Shown here piece by piece: positions 45,664 to 57,961 of a stretch of DNA of 64,000 nt (its first letter is position 1; the number at the start of each line of letters is the position of its first letter). The DNA comes from Gentiana macrophylla (taxonomy: Eukaryota > Streptophyta > Magnoliopsida > Gentianales > Gentianaceae). The DNA is taken from contig JAOBSW010000626.1 in assembly GCA_026214975.1 (NCBI GenBank), forward strand, positions 186,001 to 250,000, in the 5' to 3' direction. The notes below the pieces were generated by a model, which was given only the letters and a program-made list of their open reading frames with translations, had not been told where the DNA came from and searched no databases. Both the position numbers and the translations under genes were made by a program.

Positions 45664-48530
45664 AAATACTCAGGTATGCACCTGAATATACAAGCATATA
45701 ATTCCTCGTTTCTAAAGGTACTTGAGGATGCACTATACTCTATTTCAACGTCCAATCCAAGATTCGATTGTTATCGACTTTTAATAACCTTACTTTATCT
45801 ATCCAAAGAAGAATCTATCCTATTTTCTCTTTATCCAAAGACTAAAAGAATTATTCCTTGAGGGGTTCGGTAGAAACCTCACTTTGAATCTAGCATTCAA
45901 AATGCATCATTATCTTAACAATAAGATGAATGGGATATCGCCAAAGTACTTGTTCTCATTAATTCGACCGAATCAAATTCTAAGAATATTGTCCACTTCT
46001 CTAATTTAGAGATCCTTTGGCTCGTCGGGCCGACATCGATAACGCACCCATGTTGTTTACAATCATTGCAAAGATCTCCTTATCCTAACACAAACATATA
46101 CTTTACCAATATTGATTCTCTGGTCTACAAAAGACTCATCAATATTCAGTTCCAGCCCACACATTTCAAACATGTGGCTTTAATGACCTAGAGGTTTGCT
46201 TTAATCCACCAATGGATATAAGCATAGGCAGTCAATCTGCCATTGGCTTTAAGCTAAAAACCTCCTGTTTCGAATGAATTCAAGCTCCGTTTTACGGCAA
46301 GAAAGTTTCAGGGCATCACCCCTGGTAACCTTTCTGCTTTCCATGGAGTCAAGCAAGGCTGAGCGGTGAGAAAGTTTCAGGGCATCACCCCTATTGAACT
46401 ACCTACTTCTCAGGGAATTACCCCTAGACCACTTGGCTTTTCATAGAAAGATAAACTTTCTCATTCATTCTACTTCTTTTCATGTAGATCCAATTTCTCC
46501 CACTAGGCCTGAGACGCTCAGGTGGTTCTATAAGAGTGTGAACAGAACTGGAGTACCAAAACGCCATTTACATGTTTATGGCTTAAACCAACCTCTATTT
46601 ATCAGAATCCTATACAGTCCTTCCAAAGGACCATAGGTTATCAATTAGCAGGCTGTAAAGTCTACATAATCACAGCGGGTCAATGGTTAAACCATACTCC
46701 CACTACTTTAGGTGGTTTGATATTCTGATCTGGTTCAGTAGTATTTATCAGTGTCATCCCCAACAACCAATGTTGGATGTGGTCTGATTAAATCAAATAG
46801 TTACTCCTTGAGTAACTTTACTCTAAGGTCCAAGGTTTTATATATACATTCTCCTAGAAAGGTTGTGACAGTACAACCGTCATCATCCGTTCTTCAAAAT
46901 CTTATAACCAACCTTCACTCATTGCATTAAGATATTTCATGAACAATCACCATCTGAACATGTATGCAAAATCTCCAGTCCTACCTTCACGCACCAAGTG
47001 CTAAATGCCTTTATTTACGGAAGTGGAGTAAACGTAGTTCACTCCTTATCCATAAATTCATAAGCATCTTGTAGGTAGACTTCTCGGTATTACATAAAAT
47101 GTAAACCGTTATTTTGTAACCAATATATTAATTGATTTAAGTAGTGTGTTGTAGCATATCAATAACTATATAAGGCAATCCATGGTTTATCCTATCAGTG
47201 AAATCATTTCACTCGAAGGTAGGCCGAACATCAGTGCCAAAACTATGCTATAGCCTATTACTGAGCATGGAATACTCTCTTCTCTGGTAATATCAGAGAT
47301 TTCTCCAAATATTCAGATAAACTAATCGGCGCCTCAAGTAGTCACTGCATTGTAATGTCTACCTCTCAAAAGCTCCCACTAGCTTTTATCCTTCAAAAGA
47401 CCCTGAAGGTCAATATGAACAAGCTGTGATACTTCTTCAGCTCTATTACCTTTCCAAATTGAAAGGTTACTTAATCATTTTTCCTTAGAGATAGTGTTCT
47501 TAGACTGAGAGATTGGAATCACCCTTATCCAGTCTTAAGATCTATTCTTTAGAATATATGCACTAATTAATCGATGCTGAAAAATCATTTATCTTAATAT
47601 GGAAACCATTTGTCTTAATAGCTTAGGATGTGTTACATATACTTTTTCCAGCATTACTAAGTGGTTCTGACTTTATCAGACAAAAGTCTGAGTCTCAGAA
47701 TCGTATACAAATGCCATATTCACTTTATTTAAGGCAACTATATTATTGATTTGAAAGAGAATCCATTCGTTCCAACGAATCAGAAAATACAAATTAAATT
47801 TCTATGATTTTCAAGGATTAAAATCCGAAATTTCTTTCCTTATATCACTCCCACTATCTCAGTTGAAAAACTTCCCGTTGTCTACTCTTTTATCATGAAT
47901 GCCCAGCTACCTTGGTCATGCAAAAGAACTTTAGCTTTCGAGTCAATTACCCGATCAAGAAAGTCTCTAAGGATTCATAGGTTAGTAATCCAAAATCACT
48001 TTCCTATCCTATACTTTCTTTTATTAATTTTTCGGTTCAGCCTGTAACTTATTTAGTTTAGATGACTTACACGTGTAGACATTTACCTTCCCATTCTTGG
48101 CTTTCTTTAAAGGAAATGGCCGTGAACTAGCAGTTCATTTGAGTAGACACTACTCGTGAACTGTGGGATGTCTAGTGAGATTGATACCAAATCATTCTCG
48201 TCATCTTTGAACTAATTTTGTTTGTTTCTCATTCGACACGAGTGACAGCAGTGACATACTTATCAATGTCACTTAAGTTCAAGGCTCAAGAGGAGAATCC
48301 TCACCTAAAATTAATTGCATTCGATTAATGAGTTCAATGTTCTTGTTACTTTTCCACTTTTACGAAGTCATCATTAGTCAATTTTAATCACTTAAGCAGT
48401 CTAGTCACCTTGAGATGATATCTAGTTGTAAAAATTATGACAGAATTATGAACAAATCATAAAACACAACAAATAATGATTTCAGGAATTATAAACGTGA
48501 TGTCATGCATGTAGTTTATCCTACCATTCC
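45664..48530 (-). pseudogene. Eroded copia C pol region
   Basis: Expected position of RT and integrase. No catalytic motif survives that I can identify on either strand. It contains a 69 bp repeat at 46280-46424 built on AGTTTCAGGGCATCACCCCT. The region may be strongly decayed or replaced by noncoding sequence. Confidence 0.4.
46280..46424. repeat. Short tandem repeat with GGGCATCACCCCT
   Basis: AGTTTCAGGGCATCACCCCT occurs twice, ending near 46323 and 46392, each preceded by CAAG and a GGYRAGAAA, with a third partial copy (CTCAGGGAATTACCCCT) to 46424. Period about 69, then about 32. Confidence 0.75.
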
Positions 48531-48539
48531 AAGGATTTA

Positions 48540-48790
48540 ATCTCACACCTCAGTGCCGCCAACGGGTAGGTCAAAGAGGTGATGATTTAATTGAGACAAT
48601 TTCTCTCAACAATTAACTGAGAATCAGACATCCCGATTTAATTGTTGATTACCTTCCTTTTTCAGCCAAGATATTTCAAAAATACCCTTGTAGAGTGTGA
48701 CTCATCGTTTTGCATTTTTAAGTAGACCCCGAGTATGCCGCCGAAGGGTAGGTCAGTGACCCGATGAGTACTCAAAATCCTATCCTTTTT
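48540..48790. repeat. Pair of GCCGCC...GGGTAGGTCA motifs
   Basis: TGCCGCCAACGGGTAGGTCA near 48554 and TGCCGCCGAAGGGTAGGTCA near 48738 are each followed by GATGA-containing sequence, about 184 bp apart. Both lie upstream of gag in the minus-strand sense of the copia element. Confidence 0.75.
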
Positions 48791-48957
48791 GAAACCAAGC
48801 CTTGAATTTTGATAGCGGTGAAGGCCATCCAAAGGGGGCCGAAATCAAAGCGGCACGAGGCGTCACCATTCTCTCACGGTGCTTGTGTCAACAGCAGAGG
48901 CGGAGGGGTCGGTTGTCACCTTCCCCACTCCCACTCGTTATTTTGGAAACTAGGTAG

Positions 48958-49325
48958 TCTCTTTAGGATTTCAGAATTTTCTAATAATCCAAAAAACAAT
49001 AGATCATGAATATTTAATTTAATCCACCCCCTATTTCACCGGTTCCAAATACCGTCTAACTAGAGTCACTATATCCATGATCCTCCAATTTTTATGGATT
49101 AATATTCCTTTGTGTAGACACAACACAAATAAAATTCACAAAATTTTTTATGATCCTAATTTGTCACGATAAAAGTTTTAGGATTATAGAATTTTCCAAT
49201 AAATCGAAAAACAATAAATCAAGAAAAAACAACCACCAATTTATCGGTTCCAAATACCGTCTAGTTGGTGTCCAAATTTTCATGATTTTCCAATTTTTAT
49301 TATTTAAATTTAATTTATGTAGTCT
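48958..49325. repeat. Diverged tandem duplication, period ~215 bp
   Basis: TTTAGGATTTCAGAATTTTC...CGGTTCCAAATACCGTCTA at 48961-49062 recurs as TTTAGGATTATAGAATTTTC...CGGTTCCAAATACCGTCTA at 49176-49263, with CAATTTTTAT following both. Noncoding leader of element C. Confidence 0.75.
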
Positions 49326-49695
49326 ACACATCATCAAAACCCCAAGGATTCATAATCCCAAATTAAGTTTACCATGTGAATTTTATATCCCGATAAAATT
49401 CCGCTTTCCTTTAATTAATTTAATTTATTATTATTCTAAATTAATTATCGCTTTTCATACATGTCTAATTAATACCAAAATTAATTTTCGTATGTATGCA
49501 TATGCTAGAGTGGAATTCATGAATATGATGTGTGGCATGATTATATCACATAAATAATCACATAAGAAAATAAACCACCGCTGATGGATCGTTGGTACCC
49601 CGTATCTAATCTATAAAATTAAAATTAAATAAATAAATAAACCATACGTTTAAGGGATTAACTAATATATAATTGATCCAACCGCCACTCTGTAT
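49326..49695. other. AT-rich DNA, no gene seen
   Basis: The long frame at 49150-49557 is AT-driven and resembles no protein family. Confidence 0.35.
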
Positions 49696-49699
49696 AATA

Positions 49700-49821
49700 A
49701 TATGCTGGCCGAAATCTTTATCAATCTGTCTCATAGCTGGACTAGAGAAAGTATCTCCTTCCCTCCTGCAGACCCGAGTTCGATCCTTGCAAGATGCGTT
49801 TTTTTGTTGTTGTTGAACACT
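49700..49821 (+). mobile_element. Possible tRNA-derived SINE
   Basis: CATAGCTGGACTAGAGA resembles an RNA polymerase III A box region and GAGTTCGATCC about 40 bp later resembles a B box. The unit closes with CGTTTTTTTGTTGTTGTTG, a T-rich and TTG-repeat tail as in several plant SINEs. No target duplication was verified. Confidence 0.4.
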
Positions 49822-50019
49822 GTTGATGTCATGCTGACATCAGCATACAATCTCATCCCCTTGAATTTCCAGCGTGCAACACCAACAACAAGTCATCAAC
49901 AGCAATGAAGGGGAATAAAATACAATTTTTTTTCTCCAACAAAATTTGCAGCCAAGAATAATACAACAAATTATAAAATTTCCCACACCTGAAAAACGGG
50001 TTTACAATAGATCTAACTG

Positions 50020-51855
50020 TTTGTATTATCATCCGCAACGGAAGCGATTTAAGGATCTAGATCTATAAAATACACGTAATAAAATAACTAGATCTATATC
50101 TACAAGGGGGTTGTAGATCATACCTCTTGAATCTCAAAATTCAAGTTGAAGAACCGCAATAAAAAGAATGCAAGAAGATGTGAAGAGCACCACGATCTTC
50201 CGTACGTGTGATCCAAGCAACTCCCGGTGGAAGGAAATCCTCGACTCGAACCCTTCCGATATGCTACCCGGAAAAAACCTCCAAGATTTTTCCCTTCTCC
50301 CCTTTGGCCAAAAATATTCTATCTTCTCTCTAAGAGATGATAGTCGAAATATTATGTGTGTTGTAAGGCTTGGGAGAACTCTCTTTATATAGGAGAGTAA
50401 AACTTAACCTCCAAGGATTTTCATTTTGCAAATAAAAAATCCAATAAATAAAAGATAATCCCTAAATATTCTAGAACAAATCTAGAATAATTTTTATCTT
50501 TATTTATTACCATAAATATTTATCCAGAAAATATTCTATGCACATGTCTTATTAATACACAAGAAAACAATTTCTTGTTTCCATAGAAAGACTTGGGGCG
50601 AAAATTACCACTTATTGACCTAGTCAATATTAATTTTTGCTATTACACATTAATTGGGCCAAGATTATGAAAAATGCATTTTCACATATTTAATTATTTA
50701 GCCCAACTTATTTAATAGTCCACTAAACAATTAATTCACATATCGCTTTAATAAAGTCCAACAAGAACTAAATTAATATTATTAGGATTCGACGTCCGAG
50801 AATAGCTATGCTATATAGGAGGCACGCCGGGGACAATGGACTAATAATAAGCGGCTCCAATAAATCAAATAATAATTATCTTACTTAATGTAATAATTAT
50901 ATTTGATAAATAAATCACAGAATATGCCACTATAATCCCGTGATCGCACTCCTCCGATTATGAGATTATATTTATCTCCTCACGAGAATGATAATAAGCG
51001 CCCATTGATATAATCATTACATATGGATTAATCCTCCATAGATCGCTCATTCTAAATCGGAAGTTATCGTTAACCCTTTTAGAACCTCTTATCCTTATTT
51101 ACCATTAACCCCTAAAGTGATCAATTAATTCATACAACTCACCGGTAGCTAATCGCTGTAATATGAACTCGCATTTATCGATCGCTTTAGGATCAACAAA
51201 TAAGTGGAATCGCTCATCTACTTCCATAAAAGGAAGGAATGGATTCCGTATTTGTGATAAATACGTACTACTCACTCAATCAAGTACAATGCCAAGATGT
51301 GGTAATTCGATCATCACTCACTCAGGTATTCCTTAACCGCCAAGTCAAACCTCATAATCGATTCAAGCAGCTTGATCGTGATCACCTCAGATTAAGATAT
51401 ATCCATAAATATGATCATCGATTGATTCAATAAGACTTCTCGACACGGAATTATATCGTGAACTCTAATCAAATCGGTCCAAATTTCTATATGATATATC
51501 TATCATATATAAATGCCCCACTAGGTTCTCTTAACCGAAAAGTCCGGATAAGACAATCACACCTATTGTGTTCGGGCGCATTAATAGCACGTTAAAGGAG
51601 AGACCCGATACTTCGATTAACTTCACTACAAAGCTAATTGTATTTTTAAGTACATCTTCACCAACTCAATCCTCCCGTGTATATCCCATACATCGAAAGT
51701 TAAGTGATTACATAAACGATATACTTTAGGTTTTTCAGAAGTGTAAATACTATTGTCACATAGGTGAATATGAGAATAATAAATATGAATAACAATATCA
51801 TTTCATTTATTAAATAAAACAATTACAAAATTGTCTTTCGGCATCACACCTAACA
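50020..51855 (-). mobile_element. Solo copia LTR, family D
   Basis: Minus-strand LTR of about 1.84 kb. In sense orientation it begins TGTTAGGTGTGATGCC (51855 downward), has TATATAAAG near 50385-50395, and is related throughout to D1 (39354-40112) and more distantly to the copia C LTR. Neither a primer site nor a polypurine tract adjoins it, so it is a solo LTR inside copia C. The 50020 end (TGTTTGTATTATC) is shorter than in D1, and I found no clean target duplication. Confidence 0.72.
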
Positions 51856-51904
51856 ACGGATAAACAATACCAACCCTAATCCATCTCACAACAAAATCAT
51901 TCAA

Positions 51905-52016
<112 letters not shown>

Positions 52017-52096
52017 CATATAAAAGATGCAATTTTTTATTCAATTCCAATCCTTATTAATTAATTATGCAATCAAACATCGCAAAATCGCTTTAA

Positions 52097-52112
52097 CCTC
52101 GCTCCGATACCA
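52097..52112 (-). other. Primer-binding site (tRNA-iMet type)
   Basis: The minus strand reads TGGTATCGGAGCGAGG two bases from the right LTR of copia C. Confidence 0.85.
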
Positions 52113-52114
52113 CA

Positions 52115-53956
52115 AGCCGGATTTACAAAACCCTAATCCGATCCGATCCATAATAGAATCGCTATATTCGATTCACAAGCACCAATCGAGACACTCGATC
52201 ATGCACAACGGAAGCTATGAATCAAAATTCATTTATGATTTTACCACGATATGATTCATAGAATAATTAATATTCTACAAGAAGGTTAGTAGATTTACCC
52301 AACCAGAGAGAAGCCGTGATTGTCCGGATTGTATCTCCAAGCGACGACTGGTGGACGTCGATCCCGCATTCGAACCTCCTCGAATATGCCTTCAAGAAAA
52401 ACCCCATAGTTTTTCTTCATCCAATGGCTAAGACAACAAAACAAAATTTCTCTCTTTTTTTCTCCAAATAGGTGTCACCTATTTTACTCTAAAAATGGCT
52501 TTGGTTTTGTTCCAATTTTGTGTTGGGATAAACTTTCTTTTAATAGGAAAATAACTAATAATTTGAGAGTTTATCATTTACACACAAATTTATCTTTTCC
52601 TTATAGAAAAATAAAAACCTTTATCCAATAGGAAAAAACAAATTTCCTATTTATCCAATAAGAAAACTAATTTCCTCTTTATAATTATTTAACGCATAAA
52701 TAATTATATTATCCACATTATAATTAATTAGGAAAAAATTTCTTTTCCCAAAATCAAATAAAGTGGCGCCATTTTTAATGGCAATTGGGATAATAGAAAA
52801 TATCTTTTCTATTTTATATATTATTTACCGAATAAATAATATTTCGTGATATTCATTAAATAGACCAACTATTTATTTTTATGTCGAGGTCCAAAATACG
52901 AGAATTCACTCGCAGCAGAGAGCCAACCCGGGACCATGGACCTATAACCAATAGCTACAATAAATTGAATAAAACATTCATCAAACATAATATTTCTACT
53001 CAACATATTAATTCCGGAATTACGCCACCATAAATCCAAAACTGAACAATATCGATTATAGATATAACTTATTCTCAGAAAGTCAAGACAATAAGTGTCC
53101 ATTGATATAATCATTAGATACAGACTAACCCTCCACAGACTATCCGTAATGAAGCGGGAATCTTTCCATAAACCGCTCTTCATTACATCTTATCCTTATT
53201 TACCATTAACCCACAAGTGATCAATTAGTTCATCACTTAATACAAACTCGGCCGATCGATCAATTTCTAGGATCAACAAGTAAGGGATTGTCTTTCTACT
53301 TCCCGCAGAAGGAATGGATTCCATATCTCGTGAGACACACTACTCACTCATTCCGCAATAGTGCCAACGTGAAAGTGATTCGGACCACGCCTTTTAGCAA
53401 TCCCTAACGAACACATCAAACACTATCTTGAAACAAGTAGGAGTCTGCAATCACTTCAAGATTAAGGTTAATCAATATATGATCATCTTGTGATTTAGTA
53501 AGATTTCTCAATCACGGAATTATATGAGAAATGCAGATTAAATCGGTTCAGTCCTATATGACTACATCATATGTAGATGCCCCACTTAGATAACCAATAT
53601 CGACGGCCTGGATAAGACGGTCACACCTTATAGTGTTCTGGGCGCATTAGTGGTGGTTTAATCAATAGCCCCATACCTTGATTAATTTCACCATGGACTA
53701 ACAGTTCAAGTGTCTCACCATAAACTTAATCCTCATGTGTGACACACACTAAGTTATATGGCTATATTTGATAGGACTTGGGGTTTTCAGCAGTGTATAA
53801 TATATAAGCACAAAGCAAATAATAAGATGAGAATAAATATGTCATTTATTAATTATAAAAGCAATTACATAAATTGCCTTTCAGGAACTACTTCCAACAA
53901 TCTCCCACTTGCCTGTATAGAAAAAAAACATTGTCTTTCGGGCACTACATCCAACA
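52115..53956 (-). repeat. Copia C 5' LTR
   Basis: AGCCGGATTTAC (TG changed to AG) to CACTACATCCAACA, partner of 43283-45097. Near its U3 end an extra block is inserted that includes a second CTTCCAACAATCTCCCACTTG (53895-53915), a duplicate of the LTR end plus polypurine tract, so the end of the LTR is partly doubled. Confidence 0.85.
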
Positions 53957-54655
53957 TCAACTTCCTTACCCTTAGACTCTTTAATTTTTAAAGATTTCTT
54001 TTCGAGCCAGAACAACACTCTTCAAGTCTTGAATTGAATTTTTTGACCGAAACAACTTCTTTTCTTATTGAGTCGTTTTCAATTTTAAGTCTTGGTGCTT
54101 AATCTTTAGTTGACTTAGAGTGTTGATTAGTGAAACGGTTTCATCATTGCGTTGTTTCTTAAGTTCATTAATCATTTTGTTTTTAGTTTTATAGTTATTT
54201 TAAGTTGTTCAATTTGATCACACAACTCGTCTACTATGGAAGAAGATAACCCACTCTCATTATCGAAGGTGGGTTGAGAGTGACCCATTAAGCACACTTT
54301 TGCATATTCGGATTTTTGTGGAGTTGTATCGCAATCGATCCGAGTTATCCGACCATGTTGCCATAGCTTTGCTATTTTCATTCTTTTGCCTTTTGATGAA
54401 GTTTTGGAATTATTATTCTCTTTTTCGGTTCAGCATTCTTTAGCTATGTGCCCTTTTCTCCACAATTGAAACAATCGACATTGTCTTTCCAATCGCCACT
54501 TTCATTTGAAGCTTCAAAATTTCTTGAACTTTTGAACCATAAGAGTTTCATCTGCTCCTTCATGATCCGATTCATCTCCAAAGGATTATTCTTGAGCTTT
54601 CAAGGATGGAACACAAGTCTCAAAATGTTTGACTTTTTGTGCATTCATACGCTGC
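53957..54655 (-). pseudogene. SIRE-like element H, gag C-terminal region and zinc knuckle
   Basis: The minus strand at about 54430-54485 encodes DCFNCGEK and then, one base out of frame, HIAKEC: a CCHC zinc knuckle with a single missing base in an A run. Nearer the copia insertion the frame 54381-54172 (SSIVDELCDQIEQLKITIKL) looks coiled-coil, as in SIRE gag proteins. The target duplication TCAAC at 53957-53961 marks where copia C entered. Confidence 0.72.
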
Positions 54656-55250
54656 TCATAGACAAACAAAGGTTCCTATAAGTTCATCTTTAGAAAGGAC
54701 CGAGAGATCATTCGCTTCATCTATGGCCGTAGCCTTAACTTCCCATTCAGGAGGGTGGGAATGAAGTATCTTATCGTTCTGATCCTCAATAGAGATTACC
54801 TTACCAAGTGCACTTAGTGAGTTGACTATATCCATGAGTCTATTATCCATATCAGTGACAGATTCATGCGGATTAGTCTTAAAAGTGTCATATGCATGCA
54901 GGAGTTAACTTATTCATGACTTTTTAACCCTACTGGTGCCCTCATGTTTTTTAATTTGAGCCTCACAAATTTCTTTGAAAGTCTCACATGCGACAACAAC
55001 TCGGTTTTCGGAGGGACTTAGAGAGTTGATCAAGGTAGCTGTACGCTTTGGGTTCAAGGACATCATTTTTAAGTCCTCGGACACAAATTCCTCTTCTATC
55101 TCGGCAACCATCGTAGGGACACCTCCTTCAATGATTGAATTCATAGGAACTAATGGACCTTTATTTATTATAACCCACAACTGATAGTCCGTTTGTTGAA
55201 TATGAGTCATCATTGACCGCTCTAATCGAATAAACCGAATCGTTAGCACG
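54656..55250 (-). pseudogene. SIRE-like element H gag (UBN2-type)
   Basis: Minus-strand frames 55249-54914 and 54850-54656 give DYQLWVIINKGPLVPMNS, SLNPKRTATLINSLSPSENR, VACETFKEICEAQIKKHEGT, then DNRLMDIVNSLSALGKVISI and KILHSHPPEWEVKATAIDEA. This matches the copia gag (UBN2/gag-polypeptide) layout of YxxWxxxM, LSPxE, A/TxKExWD, HEGT and LP.SW..K.TAI. One frameshift lies between the two frames. Confidence 0.85.
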
Positions 55251-55576
55251 GAGGTCTTATCAAAGATAAGCCCTCCTCAGTTTGAGGAGTTATTTAATGA
55301 AGCCATGCAATATGATTACAATGCAAGTTTTTTATTTTTATTTTTATAATGCAATACTTAAATGCAAGAATGTAATTTAAAATGTGTGTGATTGTAGGTA
55401 AGTGCAAACACTTGAAGTAGAACGCTTGATCTGCTTTGAATATTAAATCCGCAAAAAAATCTTAAGTCAAGATCAAGGTAAAATCATAGAAATGATGATA
55501 TTAATAATAAAACAGTTAAGCACATATATCACACAAGGATCACAAAAATTAACACCGAAATTTGATCACTAGGTAA

Positions 55577-55593
55577 CCTCGCTCTGATACCAA
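55577..55593 (-). other. Primer-binding site (tRNA-iMet type)
   Basis: The minus strand reads TTGGTATCAGAGCGAGG between gag of element H and its LTR. Confidence 0.9.
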
Positions 55594-55597
55594 TTTT

Positions 55598-57961
55598 TGG
55601 ATCGATATAGGCACAAACACACTCTAGATGGGGGGGGGGGGGGGTTGAATAGAGTGTGGGTGATTTTAAACTCTTTTTGAACTTAACACAAGTACTAGTA
55701 AATAAGTGCAGAAGCTTACTTATTAAACTATTTGCTTAAGTTATTAAACCTGAGTGATCAAAACACTTCACAAAAACAAATGTTATCAAAGCGATTACCA
55801 GATATTATGAATGAGCAAAATTAGTGCAGATTCGATATCAAGGCTGATATCAACCAACTCCGTTTCTCTTGGTAAGCAAATAAGTATAATCAGGATGAAG
55901 ACAAGAAGTTAATTAACTAACAATAATGCCCCAAGTAATTAAGCTGTAAAACTAATTTTGATAAAACTCAAGTGTCCAAACTGATTTACTTTTCAAAGAT
56001 CAGATCAAAGAGGAACTTATATAAATAATGGTGTTCAATTACACAACAATACTACAAATAAAGGACAGGCTATTGCAGATTATATAAGGATTCAAAAGAG
56101 CATATTATAAGAAATTCATTCCAAGACTTAATAGAGAGTATAGCGGATACAAAGTGACTTAAATGGACTGAAAAAGATACAACAAAAGATTGGTATACCA
56201 ATGATAATACACAAATGTATATCTTGATACAAGATTCACAAAACATATGCAGATTACAATAGTGATCAAGATTCGCTTTGACAAATTGATACAAGATGGT
56301 GCAAAAGAAACAAAAGAACGGGCAGATCAAAACTCAAATCAAATCGATCAAACTCAAGCTAAACTCTCAAACAGATTATCAAGAGAGTGATAGTCAAATC
56401 CAATGAGGATAAGACTACCAGGATGATGATCAATCCCGAGAACAGACTATTCAACAGATTTATAAAAGAACTACAGGTGTTCAGAAACAAACAGCTGAAT
56501 ATTGAATTACAAAAGCAAAGAATCAACACAATTCAACAGATCCTTAAAATAAAACAAAGGTCGAACTATCACCCAAGTTCAAGAGTGATACTCATAGTGA
56601 AACACCAAGATTATCAAGCCCGACTTGTATGCAGACACAACAAAATGACTACAAAGACACTATACCAACAATTAAATACACAAGGAGTTCACAACAAACA
56701 AAACATGTAATTTCAAACACGGTCCACAACTTATAAGAAATTCCATAAGAACACTTACTTAATCAAGAACAGGGATTCTGGACAACAATTCCTATAAACC
56801 AGAATCCTCTCAGAACCTTGAATAGCCAAATGTCTACCCAAGGAATTCAGATAGCTATTATTCCCAAGTCTGAACTTGCAATATCAGTCCTTTGCTGAAT
56901 TTTGAACTCCAGACTCAACAAGAAGGACATAGACTTTTGAGTGTGTAAAAGTGTCGGTTTGCTAGTGAATTTTTACTGGTCTGTACCTGTGTTAGTGTGA
57001 CTGGCTATTTATAGCCCTTGATGTATTATTTGAGTCAATTAACCTAAGACCGGGCAATAAAGAGGTCAAGCCATTTTACCAGAGCTAATCCAAATTTTAG
57101 AACTCGGGTTAGAAAAACTTGTAGTGTGTACGGAGATCGACGGATATGAATCGAAATCAACTCGCGATCGCCAAAGCTCCACCTTTAACACGTGACATTG
57201 AATCATTTACAAAGACAAGCAAAGATCGAACCAAGGCAGATATCGTGTTCTTACCATCAAATCTGCAATTACAGTAAGCATTAAGTGCAAGATATGAAAT
57301 ATAACAGATGAAAATGATGAATCGAAACATCAATTTGGAAAGATATCACCGATGATTCAAGGATGAGCCATCACATTTTCTAATCGAATCTATTGAATCG
57401 AGGCATTCATGGAATGAAATTACCGTAAATGAAGTCTTCATGTTTCAAACTCAAAACGTGTTGCAAATCAACACCAAATCAAAGCAATCAATGTTTGATT
57501 CAAACGGAAGGTGGATGAGAAGAACCAAAGATCAATGAAAGTTCGGTTCTTTGCAAGAACGTGGTGTAATAAGTGGTATTCAATGCTCGATTATAGTGAA
57601 TTAGGCAAGTGATGAGAGCAAGATCCTAGATATTCTGGGAAAGTTTATGGTTGATCATTTAATGCAAGGGAACGAGAGAAAACGACTACGAGATTTGGGG
57701 ATTTAGGGTTTCAGAAGAGCGGCTAATGGTAAATGAGGCTAGATTTCAGGTTTTAGGGTTTTTGATGAAATTCCCGGGTCAAGAGTCGGGTAAGGGAATA
57801 AGGAGGCCGGGTAAAAGGATTAAAACTGAGTTGGGCCAGATTTTGGTAAATAACATCGAGTTGACAAATAATTAAGTCATCAGCTTTCATAAAAATTCAG
57901 TCCAAAGAAGCAAGATATCATGTAATTAAATTAAATAATTTAGTTATATATCAACCTAACA
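55598..57961 (-). mobile_element. SIRE-like element H 5' LTR
   Basis: A 2.36 kb LTR on the minus strand, from TGTTAGGTTGATATAT (57961 downward) to ATCGATCCA at 55598. The C15 run near its end (G15 on the plus strand at 55630-55644) next to TCTAGAGTG is characteristic of SIRE LTR ends. A TATA box (CTATAAATAG) lies at 57005-57014. No 3' LTR is found; the left end of the element has been lost near 42.7 kb. Confidence 0.75.
57005..57014 (-). promoter_or_regulatory. LTR core promoter of element H
   Basis: The minus strand reads GGGCTATAAATAGCC, a strong TATA box within a short palindrome. Confidence 0.5.

Noticed and set aside
49150..49557. 135-codon plus-strand ORF as a protein
   Set aside because: Low-complexity Ile/Asn/Lys/Phe composition from AT-rich DNA, overlapping a noncoding tandem duplication; no family resemblance.
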